A stretch of DNA of 16,151 nucleotides, taken from NCBI GenBank assembly GCA_002727235.1, contig PBWL01000012.1, positions 12,136-28,286 on the forward strand, given 5' to 3'. Shown piece after piece: positions 7,982 through 14,572 of this stretch. A program made the translations under genes and the position numbers. Within the stretch, counting starts at the first letter, position 1, and every line of letters begins with the position of its first letter. Origin of the DNA: Acidimicrobiaceae bacterium. GTDB lineage: Bacteria; Actinomycetota; Acidimicrobiia; Acidimicrobiales; Ilumatobacteraceae. Below the pieces are notes generated by a model. It searched no databases. It worked only from the letters and a program-made list of their open reading frames with translations, and was not told the DNA's origin.

Positions 7982-8007
7982 CGCGATCTGAGCAGATCTT
8001 GCGGCTG

Positions 8008-8838
8008 TTACGCCTCTGAACGAATGACGTCGATTCCTGACGGGTCGACCAACATGTCGTGTAAGCGGAAATTGTGGTTGTGCCCGACGTGATGTAATCC
8101 AAATGCTGACTGGATAGCGGTGTACATCCCCATTGCGTCCAAGGTGTGGTTGACACTTTGCTTGGCAAGATTGAGGCCAAACATCGGGCGCTTTGCGATA
8201 TGAGATGCCAACTCCAAGGTGGTGTCTTCAAGTTCGTCACGCGGAACCACTCGCGACACCATTCCTGCGCGATGGGCCTCATCAGCGGTGATTGCACGTC
8301 CGGTAAAAAGCATGTCTTTTGCAAGACGCGCCCCGACCTCAAACGGATGAGTGAAATACTCGTGACCATTCACACCAAACGCGACAACCGGATCGGAAAA
8401 TGATGCGTCATCAGCACAGACGATGAGATCCATCGGCCAGACGAGCATCAGTCCTCCAGCAATGACCTTGCCTTGCACCTGCGCAATCGTCGGCTTCGGA
8501 AGGTTTCTCCAACGCCAACAGAGCCCCACGTACATCTCGGCCTCAGTTGCCATGTAGCCCTCAGCACCGGGAGCATCAAAATGACACCACGTCCCGATCG
8601 CATCAATGTCGTCCATCGACGTTCCCGCAGCGAGATCGTGGCCTGACGAGAAGTGCTTTCCGTCAGCCGCAAGCACGATTACACGAACTTCAGGGTCATT
8701 CGCCGCCTGATCAAACGCCTCATTGATCTCACTCAGCATGGTGTAATCCTGAGCGTTCGCCTTCTCTGGACGAGCGAGCGTAATTCTCGCCACCCGTTCA
8801 ACAGGTATGTCATAACGAATCGTTGTCCAATTGCTCAT
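8008..8838 (-). CDS. Crotonase (enoyl-CoA hydratase/isomerase) superfamily protein lacking the classical catalytic glutamates
   Basis: This 276-residue cytoplasmic protein has a crotonase fold. The N-terminal part VARITLARPEKANAQ and the oxyanion-hole segment HFSSGHDLA (62-70) are typical, and the second oxyanion element is GKVIAGGLMLVWPMDLIV (123-140). Aligned by eye to rat enoyl-CoA hydratase, Glu144 corresponds to Met131 and Glu164 to Val151, so ordinary hydration is doubtful. It could be a CoA hydrolase, isomerase, ring-opening or decarboxylating crotonase. The subgroup features GGLML, FSDPVVAFG and GHEYFTHP recur, as I recall, in actinobacterial proteins annotated simply as enoyl-CoA hydratase. 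The start at 8838 is chosen over 8889 because GGAAG lies just upstream and similarity begins there. It is divergent from the luciferase-like gene. Confidence 0.88.
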   Translation of the reverse strand: MSNWTTIRYDIPVERVARITLARPEKANAQDYTMLSEINEAFDQAANDPEVRVIVLAADGKHFSSGHDLAAGTSMDDIDAIGTWCHFDAPGAEGYMATEAEMYVGLCWRWRNLPKPTIAQVQGKVIAGGLMLVWPMDLIVCADDASFSDPVVAFGVNGHEYFTHPFEVGARLAKDMLFTGRAITADEAHRAGMVSRVVPRDELEDTTLELASHIAKRPMFGLNLAKQSVNHTLDAMGMYTAIQSAFGLHHVGHNHNFRLHDMLVDPSGIDVIRSEA

Positions 8839-8890
8839 ATCTTCCGATTCTTGACGATCACCGCCTGAAACAGAGAGACGAACGATCATC

Positions 8891-8896
8891 TACAGT
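8891..8896 (+). promoter_or_regulatory. Candidate -10 box giving a leaderless transcript
   Basis: TACAGT ends 7 bases before the ATG at 8904. No Shine-Dalgarno precedes the ATG. Confidence 0.45.
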
Positions 8897-8903
8897 GGAC
8901 ATC

Positions 8904-10058
8904 ATGCGAACTGGAATTTTCCTCTTCGGCGGCGTCGAGATGGACGACGCTGGTGCGGGGCTGCCAGCGCCAACCGATCGCCGCTATGACAACGCTGCGG
9001 TGTGGCACGCCACCGAACGAATTCTCGACATGGGGGTGCTCGCCGACGACTTGGGTTTTGACTCGTTCTGGCTCACCGAGCACCACTTTCAATATGAGGG
9101 CTACGAGATCATCCCCAACGGACTTCTCACCGGAGCAATCCTTGCTGAACGCACCGAACGCATCCGCATTGGCATGGCATTCAACATCGTCCCCCAATGG
9201 CACCCTCTCAAACTGGCCGAGGATTTCGCGACGCTCCATAACATTTCGGGCGGACGAGGAATTCTTGGGGTCGGCCGAGGCACGGTTCCACGAGAAGCTG
9301 AGACACTCGGCACGAAAATCGGCAGTTTTGATAACCCCGATGCAAAGGCCGCCGATGATCTCAACCGGGCGATGTTTGATGAGGCCATGCAAGTCATTCA
9401 CCTCGCAATGAACAATGAGTCATTCTCGTTTCACGGAGACGTCTTTGACTTTCCACCTGCTGGCATTCCAGATCGTGGAGGCTTCGTTGAAGAACTCAGC
9501 CTCGTTCCGCGTCCGCTGTACCCCTACGAGACATGGCAGGCCATCACATCTCCGCCAACGCTCGATCAAGTCGCAACATCTGGTTGGGGTGGTGTGTTTT
9601 GGAACAACCACCACTCATTTACTCGTGCTCGCTGGGAACACTTTGCAGAGACCTATGCATCTGTCCACGGCGAAGATCTACCCCAGGGCGAGAAGCGGGC
9701 ACTCGTGTTGTGCACCTGCGTTGGCGACACCCGAGAGGAAGCGATCGCATCGGTGCGACCCGGGCACGATGAGTTTTGGAAATTTCTTGGTCCTTACGGA
9801 TGGTCGAAGGGCTACATGGGTGACGATGGAAAGCCGTCTCCTCCGGGCCTCATCCCTACCCTCGAAGACTCGATGGATCGTCAGCGAACATGGGCGGTCG
9901 GCACCGCAGAAGACGTTGCGGAAACGATCGGCATGTACAAAGACGAACTCGGGCTTGAAAACCTCATCATCTTCCCGGCGATGCCGGGTGATTCATACGA
10001 CAAGGTCGATGACCAGCTTCACCGTCTTGCCGAAGATGTCATGCCAAAGGTTTCATAA
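8904..10058 (+). CDS. Luciferase-like (LLM class) flavin-dependent monooxygenase
   Basis: This 384-residue TIM-barrel protein belongs to the bacterial luciferase/alkanal monooxygenase superfamily, whose members use reduced FMN or F420. It starts MRTGIFLFGG and carries the family segment GFDSFWLTEHHF (51-62). RIRIGMAFNIVPQWHPLKLAEDFATL (87-111 region) and GGRGILGVGRG (116-126) are typical of the fold. The C-terminal part WAVGTAEDVAETI is the usual end segment. The frame is open to 8823, but MRTGIF is the conserved start and a -10-like TACAGT lies 7 bases upstream. A carboxymuconolactone-decarboxylase-family gene follows 36 bases after its stop. A reductase partner is not in the window, and neither cofactor nor substrate can be assigned. 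Confidence 0.9.
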   Translation: MRTGIFLFGGVEMDDAGAGLPAPTDRRYDNAAVWHATERILDMGVLADDLGFDSFWLTEHHFQYEGYEIIPNGLLTGAILAERTERIRIGMAFNIVPQWHPLKLAEDFATLHNISGGRGILGVGRGTVPREAETLGTKIGSFDNPDAKAADDLNRAMFDEAMQVIHLAMNNESFSFHGDVFDFPPAGIPDRGGFVEELSLVPRPLYPYETWQAITSPPTLDQVATSGWGGVFWNNHHSFTRARWEHFAETYASVHGEDLPQGEKRALVLCTCVGDTREEAIASVRPGHDEFWKFLGPYGWSKGYMGDDGKPSPPGLIPTLEDSMDRQRTWAVGTAEDVAETIGMYKDELGLENLIIFPAMPGDSYDKVDDQLHRLAEDVMPKVS

Positions 10059-10063
10059 CGCAC

Positions 10064-10079
10064 CGCGCCAACAGGCGCG
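10064..10079 (+). terminator. GC-rich hairpin after the luciferase-like gene
   Basis: CGCGCC (10064-10069) pairs with GGCGCG (10074-10079) around the loop AACA, starting 6 bases after the stop codon. There is no U-tract, so an intrinsic terminator is possible but unproven. It abuts the candidate promoter of the next gene and could instead be regulatory. Confidence 0.35.
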
Positions 10080-10081
10080 CC

Positions 10082-10087
10082 TACGGT
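10082..10087 (+). promoter_or_regulatory. Candidate -10 box giving a leaderless transcript
   Basis: TACGGT ends 7 bases before the ATG at 10095, with no Shine-Dalgarno. It suggests that the decarboxylase-family gene has its own promoter despite following the monooxygenase closely. Confidence 0.45.
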
Positions 10088-10094
10088 GTCGGCT

Positions 10095-10700
10095 ATGACA
10101 GATAACCGACGGGTTGGCCACCTTCCAGCTCTCACAGAAGCAGATCTCAACGAGTCTCAAACCCAGCTGTGGAACGACATCACCGAAGGGCCGCGGGGTG
10201 CCGCACCATGGATGGTCAAAGATGGTGCGCTCACCGGGCCGTTTAACGCCTGGCTGCAGATTCCACATATCGGTCGAGCCTTTGCTGCTGCGGGTGAGCA
10301 ACTTCGATTTTCTTCAAGCCTTGATGCCATCACCCGCGAGTTAGTCATTCTCACCGTTGGAGCGCATTGGAAAAGCGAATTTGAGTTTTGGGCTCACGCA
10401 GGGATCGCCCGAAGCGCCGGGATGTCTGAAGAATTGATCGCAGCGATCGAATCTTGCTCTGAAGCTGCTGTTCGGTCAGCGACAAGTGATGCAACTCATG
10501 GACAGATGTTCTCGGCGGTCTCTGCGCTGGTAGAGCATGGCGTTATTCCGGAAGAAGAACTGTCTCGGCTCGTCGACATCGTTGACGAACCAACCGCAGT
10601 CGAGATCGTTGCGCTCGCCGGCTACTACACCCTTGTCTCATTCACGTTGAATACGTTTGCAGTTCCTCTTCCCGACGGTGAGCACACACGGTTCTCGTAG
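10095..10700 (+). CDS. Carboxymuconolactone decarboxylase family protein
   Basis: This 201-residue all-helical protein has the CMD/AhpD-type segment ITRELVILTVGAHWKSEFEF followed by WAHAGIARSAGM (79-110). Conserved Glu82, His91, Glu97 and His101 are present. The AhpD redox CxxC is absent, so a peroxidase role is unlikely. True PcaC removes CO2 from 4-carboxymuconolactone in protocatechuate breakdown, but many family members have unknown reactions, and no other pca gene is near. The GTG at 10086 is a possible earlier start; the ATG at 10095 is preferred because TACGGT lies 7 bases upstream. It sits between the luciferase-like monooxygenase and the HpaI aldolase on the same strand. Confidence 0.82.
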   Translation: MTDNRRVGHLPALTEADLNESQTQLWNDITEGPRGAAPWMVKDGALTGPFNAWLQIPHIGRAFAAAGEQLRFSSSLDAITRELVILTVGAHWKSEFEFWAHAGIARSAGMSEELIAAIESCSEAAVRSATSDATHGQMFSAVSALVEHGVIPEEELSRLVDIVDEPTAVEIVALAGYYTLVSFTLNTFAVPLPDGEHTRFS

Positions 10701-10744
10701 ACGTCACGCACCCAATCGACTCTCGATATAGCCCTCTTCCCGAA

Positions 10745-10750
10745 TACCCT
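10745..10750 (+). promoter_or_regulatory. Weak candidate -10 box for the aldolase gene
   Basis: TACCCT could place a transcription start near 10757, giving a leader of about 25 bases that includes the Shine-Dalgarno at 10770. No -35 box is visible. Confidence 0.25.
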
Positions 10751-10769
10751 CACGACAAAGCCTCATGAC

Positions 10770-10775
10770 AAGGAG
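10770..10775 (+). promoter_or_regulatory. Shine-Dalgarno that decides the aldolase start
   Basis: AAGGAG lies 7 bases before the GTG at 10783. It would fall inside the coding region if the ATG at 10765 were used. This favours the GTG. Confidence 0.7.
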
Positions 10776-10782
10776 CGGCGAC

Positions 10783-11577
10783 GTGGCACAGCGAGACACA
10801 CTGCGAACGAAGTGGGATCGAAACGAAGAAACTTTGGGGGCATGGACATTCATACCATCACCAGTCACTGCTGAATCGTGCGCTCGCGCCGGGTTTGACT
10901 ACGTATGCATCGACACTCAGCACGGGGCGATCGGGTACGACTCTGTCGTGCCAATGATTCAAGCAATCGAGCTCGGCAGTGGCATTCCTATTGCGCGAGT
11001 GCCTTGGAATGAACCCGGCATTATCGGCAAGATGCTTGATGCGGGATGCCACGGCATCATCATTCCGATGGTGAACACAGCCGAGGAGGCCCGAGCGGCT
11101 GTTCGAGCAGCTCGCTATGCCCCGCTCGGCAGTCGAAGCTGGGGGCCTGCAGTCTCCGCTCCACGCCACGGCGATTATCGCGTCTGGGCAGACGCTCACA
11201 TCGCTGTCATCCCAATGATTGAAACAGTCGAAGCCCTCAACAACGTTGACGACATTCTCAGCGTCGATGGAGTCGACGCGGCATACGTCGGCCCCGCAGA
11301 TCTTGCGATCAGTCTTGGACTTAGCGCAGCCGGGAACGACGGAACACCTGAATTTGATAATGCCCTTTCAACGATTGTCGAGGCATGCACCCGCCACGGA
11401 GTGACGCCAGGAATTCACGCAACGTCAGATCTTGCCGCCCTTCGGCGACGTCAAGGCTTCAAGATGATCACTGTGTCCACCGATCTTCCAACGTTGAGAA
11501 CCGCTCTTGCTGATGAGCTTGACAAGGCTCGGTCGGTCGAAGCGCCTCCTGAAAAGGGCGGTTCAGCCCCCTACTGA
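10783..11577 (+). CDS. HpcH/HpaI-type class II aldolase
   Basis: This 264-residue TIM-barrel, metal-dependent aldolase cleaves or forms 2-keto-4-hydroxy acids, typically giving pyruvate plus an aldehyde. All key family residues are seen: His47 in DTQHG, Arg72 in ARVPW, metal ligands Glu147 in PMIETVEA and Asp173 in VGPADLA, and the AGCHGIIIPMVNTAEEA segment (87-104). Substrates in the family include 4-hydroxy-2-oxoheptanedioate and 2-keto-3-deoxy sugar acids; which applies here is unknown. The GTG at 10783 is chosen over the ATG at 10765 because of the AAGGAG Shine-Dalgarno. The 3' end overlaps the convergent desaturase-Rieske gene by 15 bases. It may close a catabolic route with the monooxygenase and CMD-family genes upstream. 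Confidence 0.9.
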   Translation: MAQRDTLRTKWDRNEETLGAWTFIPSPVTAESCARAGFDYVCIDTQHGAIGYDSVVPMIQAIELGSGIPIARVPWNEPGIIGKMLDAGCHGIIIPMVNTAEEARAAVRAARYAPLGSRSWGPAVSAPRHGDYRVWADAHIAVIPMIETVEALNNVDDILSVDGVDAAYVGPADLAISLGLSAAGNDGTPEFDNALSTIVEACTRHGVTPGIHATSDLAALRRRQGFKMITVSTDLPTLRTALADELDKARSVEAPPEKGGSAPY

Positions 11578-12981
11578 ATCACTGCGAGGGGAATCAATTG
11601 AAATGCGGCCCTCGCTAACGGTGACAGGGTAGGTGCGAAGCATTTCGTGCGCTGGTTTCCGTGTGGCCTCTCCTGACAAACAATCGAACCGGGCATTGTG
11701 TTTCGGACACTCGATTTCTTCACCAATAATCGCTCCACCAGCGAGATGAACCTTTTGGTGTGAGCACCACCCGTCGCAGGCGAACAACCTTCCGCTCTCA
11801 GTACGGCCAACGACGAGACTGCGATCACCAACATCAACTCGTCGAAGTTCTCCATCGCCGAGAGAGGTTTCAAGGCCGAGGATGACCTGCCCCTCTGGGC
11901 CACGCATCCAATTCTCTGCGCCAATATCAATCGCTTTTTCTCCACCGGTCATCGTCGGCAGATCAATCGGAATTTCATAGGACGAATCGTTTCGCTGCTT
12001 CCGCAGTGCAGAAAAGATTTGTCGGTACGCAGCACCTGTCGAGGGAAGGGCAGGAGCGAGTTGAGGCCCAATCTCTGCGTGAAGTTCAGGCAACGCGTGG
12101 TAAGGGACGCTCGGAAACATGTGATGCTCAACATGAAAATTCATGTTGAGATACAGGAACCGGAATACCGGGTTCATCATCACTGTCCTTGTATTGCGAC
12201 GATGGTCAAGGACATCTTCTTGCAACCCTGCGTGCTGGGTAATTCCAAAGAAGACGACAAGCCAGCCACCGAGAATTGTTGACCCTCCAACCAGGATGAC
12301 GGGAACAGCACTACTCAGCAAGCCGCTCATCATCACTGCTGCAGCCAGAATCACCACCATGACCCGAGACTCGACAACAACCCGATGCTGTTCGTGCTCG
12401 GGAACGAGCTCTCGTGCTTCCGCATCAAGACGACCAACCGAGTGACGAAGAAGCCGACCAAGCAATTCCAGCCCACCCTGCACGTGGGTAAAACGCCACA
12501 GAGCTCGGACGATGCTGGGCGGTCGCTGAAACGCAATCTCCGCATCATGGCCGGTAATGATCGTGTCCGTGTGATGACGGTAGTGCGACCACCGCCATAC
12601 CGTCGGCCCTCGCAACAGCATGAAACATGCGAGGTAATAGACCGCGTCATTGAGCCGTCGAGAGTTGAAGGCGGTTCCATGCCCCATCTCATGCCACCGA
12701 GAATCGCTCGCTCCTCCGTAAAGAGCTGAGTACACAGCGACCGCTGGAAGCGACCACCATGACCACCACGTGGCGACGAGCACCCAACCTGACATCAGAA
12801 TTAGCGCTAGCCACAACGCTGTGCTCAGTGCTGCCCTTGCGTTCGAGCGCTCCTGAAATTCCCGCAGCCGGGAGGGGTCAATCGCAGGAAGCGGCCATTG
12901 AGCGTCGACATATCCAGCCTGCCGGGCGCGCTCGGTATTCGCCGCAGAGAGTGCGTAGCGAGAACTGGCTACTTGCGCCAT
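11563..12981 (-). CDS. Membrane fatty-acid-desaturase-type oxygenase fused to a Rieske [2Fe-2S] ferredoxin
   Basis: This is a 472-residue fusion. Residues about 50-330 form a membrane di-iron desaturase/hydroxylase with histidine boxes HEMGH (97-101), HYRHH (133-137) and HVEHH (283-287), an extra His250 in ITQHAG, and hydrophobic segments around 50-88 and 205-247. Residues about 365-465 form a Rieske ferredoxin with Cys406/His408 (CSH) and Cys425/His428 (CPKH), a C-x-H-x16-C-x2-H spacing, then the segments ARFDCLSGEA and YPVTVSEG as in dioxygenase ferredoxins. The ferredoxin would deliver electrons directly to the di-iron centre. The closest functional precedent I know is MocD (desaturase-like oxygenase) with MocE (Rieske ferredoxin), encoded separately in rhizopine catabolism. 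Substrate unknown. It converges on the aldolase gene and is divergent from the metallo-beta-lactamase gene. Confidence 0.92.
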   Translation of the reverse strand: MAQVASSRYALSAANTERARQAGYVDAQWPLPAIDPSRLREFQERSNARAALSTALWLALILMSGWVLVATWWSWWSLPAVAVYSALYGGASDSRWHEMGHGTAFNSRRLNDAVYYLACFMLLRGPTVWRWSHYRHHTDTIITGHDAEIAFQRPPSIVRALWRFTHVQGGLELLGRLLRHSVGRLDAEARELVPEHEQHRVVVESRVMVVILAAAVMMSGLLSSAVPVILVGGSTILGGWLVVFFGITQHAGLQEDVLDHRRNTRTVMMNPVFRFLYLNMNFHVEHHMFPSVPYHALPELHAEIGPQLAPALPSTGAAYRQIFSALRKQRNDSSYEIPIDLPTMTGGEKAIDIGAENWMRGPEGQVILGLETSLGDGELRRVDVGDRSLVVGRTESGRLFACDGWCSHQKVHLAGGAIIGEEIECPKHNARFDCLSGEATRKPAHEMLRTYPVTVSEGRISIDSPRSDSVGG

Positions 12982-12984
12982 GAC

Positions 12985-12994
12985 CTAGTTCTAG
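12985..12994. promoter_or_regulatory. CTAGTTCTAG palindrome over the likely desaturase promoter
   Basis: This symmetrical element lies immediately upstream of the desaturase-Rieske ATG at 12981. On the minus strand it contains TAGAAC, 6 bases before the start, an imperfect version of the leaderless -10 pattern. An operator overlapping a promoter is possible, but the site is short. Confidence 0.3.
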
Positions 12995-13224
12995 CCGACG
13001 TCAATTGGTGCGTCCGAGTTGTTTCCCCCTTTGAGAATCTGCTGAGCGCTGCGCTGAAAATGCAAATACGCACTCTGGTAATCACTATGCATGTCATCCC
13101 GCTGCCCCAACTGGTGTGAGCCCGATGACCTAACTTCGCATACCCCGGCGAAGTCGCCAAATGCTCCCAACGAAATGCGTTTAACGACCGATGGCCGTCC
13201 CAAGACTGCGTAGTGTTGCGACAT
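12991..13224 (-). CDS. Doubtful 77-residue ORF upstream of the desaturase-Rieske gene
   Basis: A minus-strand frame starting at ATG 13224 ends 9 bases before the desaturase-Rieske start. It could be a small first gene of that operon. The protein begins MSQHYAVLGRPSVVKRI and has a helix-like segment SAYLHFQRSAQQILKGG. I recognise no domain. Against it, there is no clear Shine-Dalgarno, its start overlaps the start codon of the divergent metallo-beta-lactamase gene, and that gene's promoter lies within it. It otherwise fills the longest gap of the window, about 240 bases, which contains only promoter-like elements and an inverted repeat. Confidence 0.2.
   Translation of the reverse strand: MSQHYAVLGRPSVVKRISLGAFGDFAGVCEVRSSGSHQLGQRDDMHSDYQSAYLHFQRSAQQILKGGNNSDAPIDVG
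13133..13154. repeat. 7-bp inverted repeat in the divergent gap, candidate operator
   Basis: ACTTCGC (13133-13139) and GCGAAGT (13148-13154) form an exact inverted repeat with an 8-base spacer. It lies about 70 bases upstream of the metallo-beta-lactamase start. It may bind a regulator controlling one or both divergent genes, or be chance. Confidence 0.35.
13211..13216 (+). promoter_or_regulatory. Candidate -10 box giving a leaderless transcript
   Basis: TAGTGT ends 6 bases before the ATG at 13223. The stretch TAGTGTTGCGACATG closely matches TAGTGTGCGGACGTG before proS. No Shine-Dalgarno is present. Confidence 0.5.
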
Positions 13225-14572
13225 GGCTGATCTTCTCGAGTTCTCATCGCGCGTCATCGATAGCGGGGTTGCAGATGCTCCCGTGAACCGGGTTACTCAA
13301 GAACTATCCGAGCTTCGGGATGACCTTGCAATCGTCGAAAGTTTTAGCCACTCTGTCGTTATTGACAGCGGCGAGGGACTCATCGCCTTTGACACATCAG
13401 CCGGCAACACCGGGCGCGCAGTCGTCGATGAAATTGCTCGCTGGCGACCACAGCCGGTTACCCATCTCATGTACACACACGGCCATGCAGACCATGTCGG
13501 AGGAAGTCGCGAATTCGCCGCACGATGGGAGTCACCCGTCGTCGTTGGCCACAGCAATGTTGCCCACCGGTTTGACCGCTACGAACACACCAACAACTGG
13601 AACCTAGATATCAATCTCCGACAGTTTGGTGGCATTCGCGCCGATATCAATCTTGGTCTCGTCACCGATGACGATGACCCGGCAAACGACCTTGCGCCAG
13701 CCTCATCTGAACGACGATGGAGAAGTTTCCTGCCGAAGGGAACTCTTCGCCCCACACTTGAAGTTGATGATCACCATTCGATGACAATCGGAGCGGTCGA
13801 CATCGAGGCTTATCACGCTCGAGGCGAAACTGACGACCACCTCTGGTTCTGGCTCCCCCAGTCGAAGACGATCATGGCCGGAGATTTCCTCATCTGGAAT
13901 TTCCCCAATGCCGGCAACCCTCAGAAAGTTCAGCGATACCCGGGAGAGTGGGCAGCGGCACTCCGAGCGATGGCTGCGATGGAGCCCGAACTCATCGTTC
14001 CCGCTCACGGACTTCCCATCACCGGAACCGAACGAATCCACCGAGTGCTAAACGACATCGCTTCAGCACTTGAATATCTTGTTTCGACAGTTGTTGACCT
14101 CATGAACGATGGCGCCACCCTCGATGAGATCATCCATACGGTGTCTCTCCCTGCCGACACGTTGGCACTGCCCTATCTGCGTCCTCTCTACGATGAACCA
14201 GAATTCGTTGTGCGGAATATCTGGCGTATGTACGGCGGCTGGTGGGACAAAGCTCCGAGCCGCCTCAAGCCCGCTCCCGACACTCGGCTCGCAGAAGTAC
14301 TCGCCAGCATGACTGGCGGGCCTGATGCGTTGCTCACCGAAGCAGAACGTCAGGCCACTGCCAATGATCTTCGTGTTGCTTGCCATCTTGCAGATCTTGC
14401 GGGTTGGGCTGCTCCTGACAACCCCGAAGTTCACCAACGTCGAAGCGCTATTTATCTTCTGCGAAGAAAGTCTGAGCCCTCGCTGATGGCAAAGGGAATT
14501 TTCGCTGCAGCGTCCAAGGAGTCGCAAGCGATTGTTGACGCAAACTCAGGCGCCGAGACCGACAAGAACTAG
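13223..14572 (+). CDS. Metallo-beta-lactamase-fold hydrolase with alkylsulfatase dimerisation domain
   Basis: This 449-residue protein has an MBL domain at about residues 25-265 and an alkyl-sulfatase dimerisation domain at about 280-415. Metal ligands are THGHADHVGG (His86, His88, Asp90, His91), Glu202 in ARGETDD, Asp221 in MAGDF and His262 in PAHG. Glu202 stands where ordinary MBL hydrolases have His, a trait of the SdsA1/BDS1 alkylsulfatase group. The dimerisation domain shows EPEFVVRNIWRMYGGWWDKAPS (325-346 region). Unlike SdsA1 it lacks a long C-terminal SCP2-like domain and a signal peptide, so it is probably cytoplasmic. It may hydrolyse an alkyl sulfate ester or a related substrate; the exact substrate is unproven. 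The 3' end overlaps the convergent transporter gene by 27 bases. Confidence 0.85.
   Translation: MADLLEFSSRVIDSGVADAPVNRVTQELSELRDDLAIVESFSHSVVIDSGEGLIAFDTSAGNTGRAVVDEIARWRPQPVTHLMYTHGHADHVGGSREFAARWESPVVVGHSNVAHRFDRYEHTNNWNLDINLRQFGGIRADINLGLVTDDDDPANDLAPASSERRWRSFLPKGTLRPTLEVDDHHSMTIGAVDIEAYHARGETDDHLWFWLPQSKTIMAGDFLIWNFPNAGNPQKVQRYPGEWAAALRAMAAMEPELIVPAHGLPITGTERIHRVLNDIASALEYLVSTVVDLMNDGATLDEIIHTVSLPADTLALPYLRPLYDEPEFVVRNIWRMYGGWWDKAPSRLKPAPDTRLAEVLASMTGGPDALLTEAERQATANDLRVACHLADLAGWAAPDNPEVHQRRSAIYLLRRKSEPSLMAKGIFAAASKESQAIVDANSGAETDKN

Noticed and set aside
7985..7998. GATCTGAGCAGATC hairpin between the reductase-family and crotonase genes as a bidirectional terminator
   Set aside because: It has only five base pairs and no U-tract on either side, too weak to call.
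10095..10700. AhpD-type alkyl hydroperoxidase
   Set aside because: The CxxC redox motif of AhpD is absent; only the general CMD-family residues are present.
10095..11577. Protocatechuate or homoprotocatechuate pathway cluster (pcaC, hpaI)
   Set aside because: No other pca or hpa gene is present, and both families are too broad in substrate to name a pathway.
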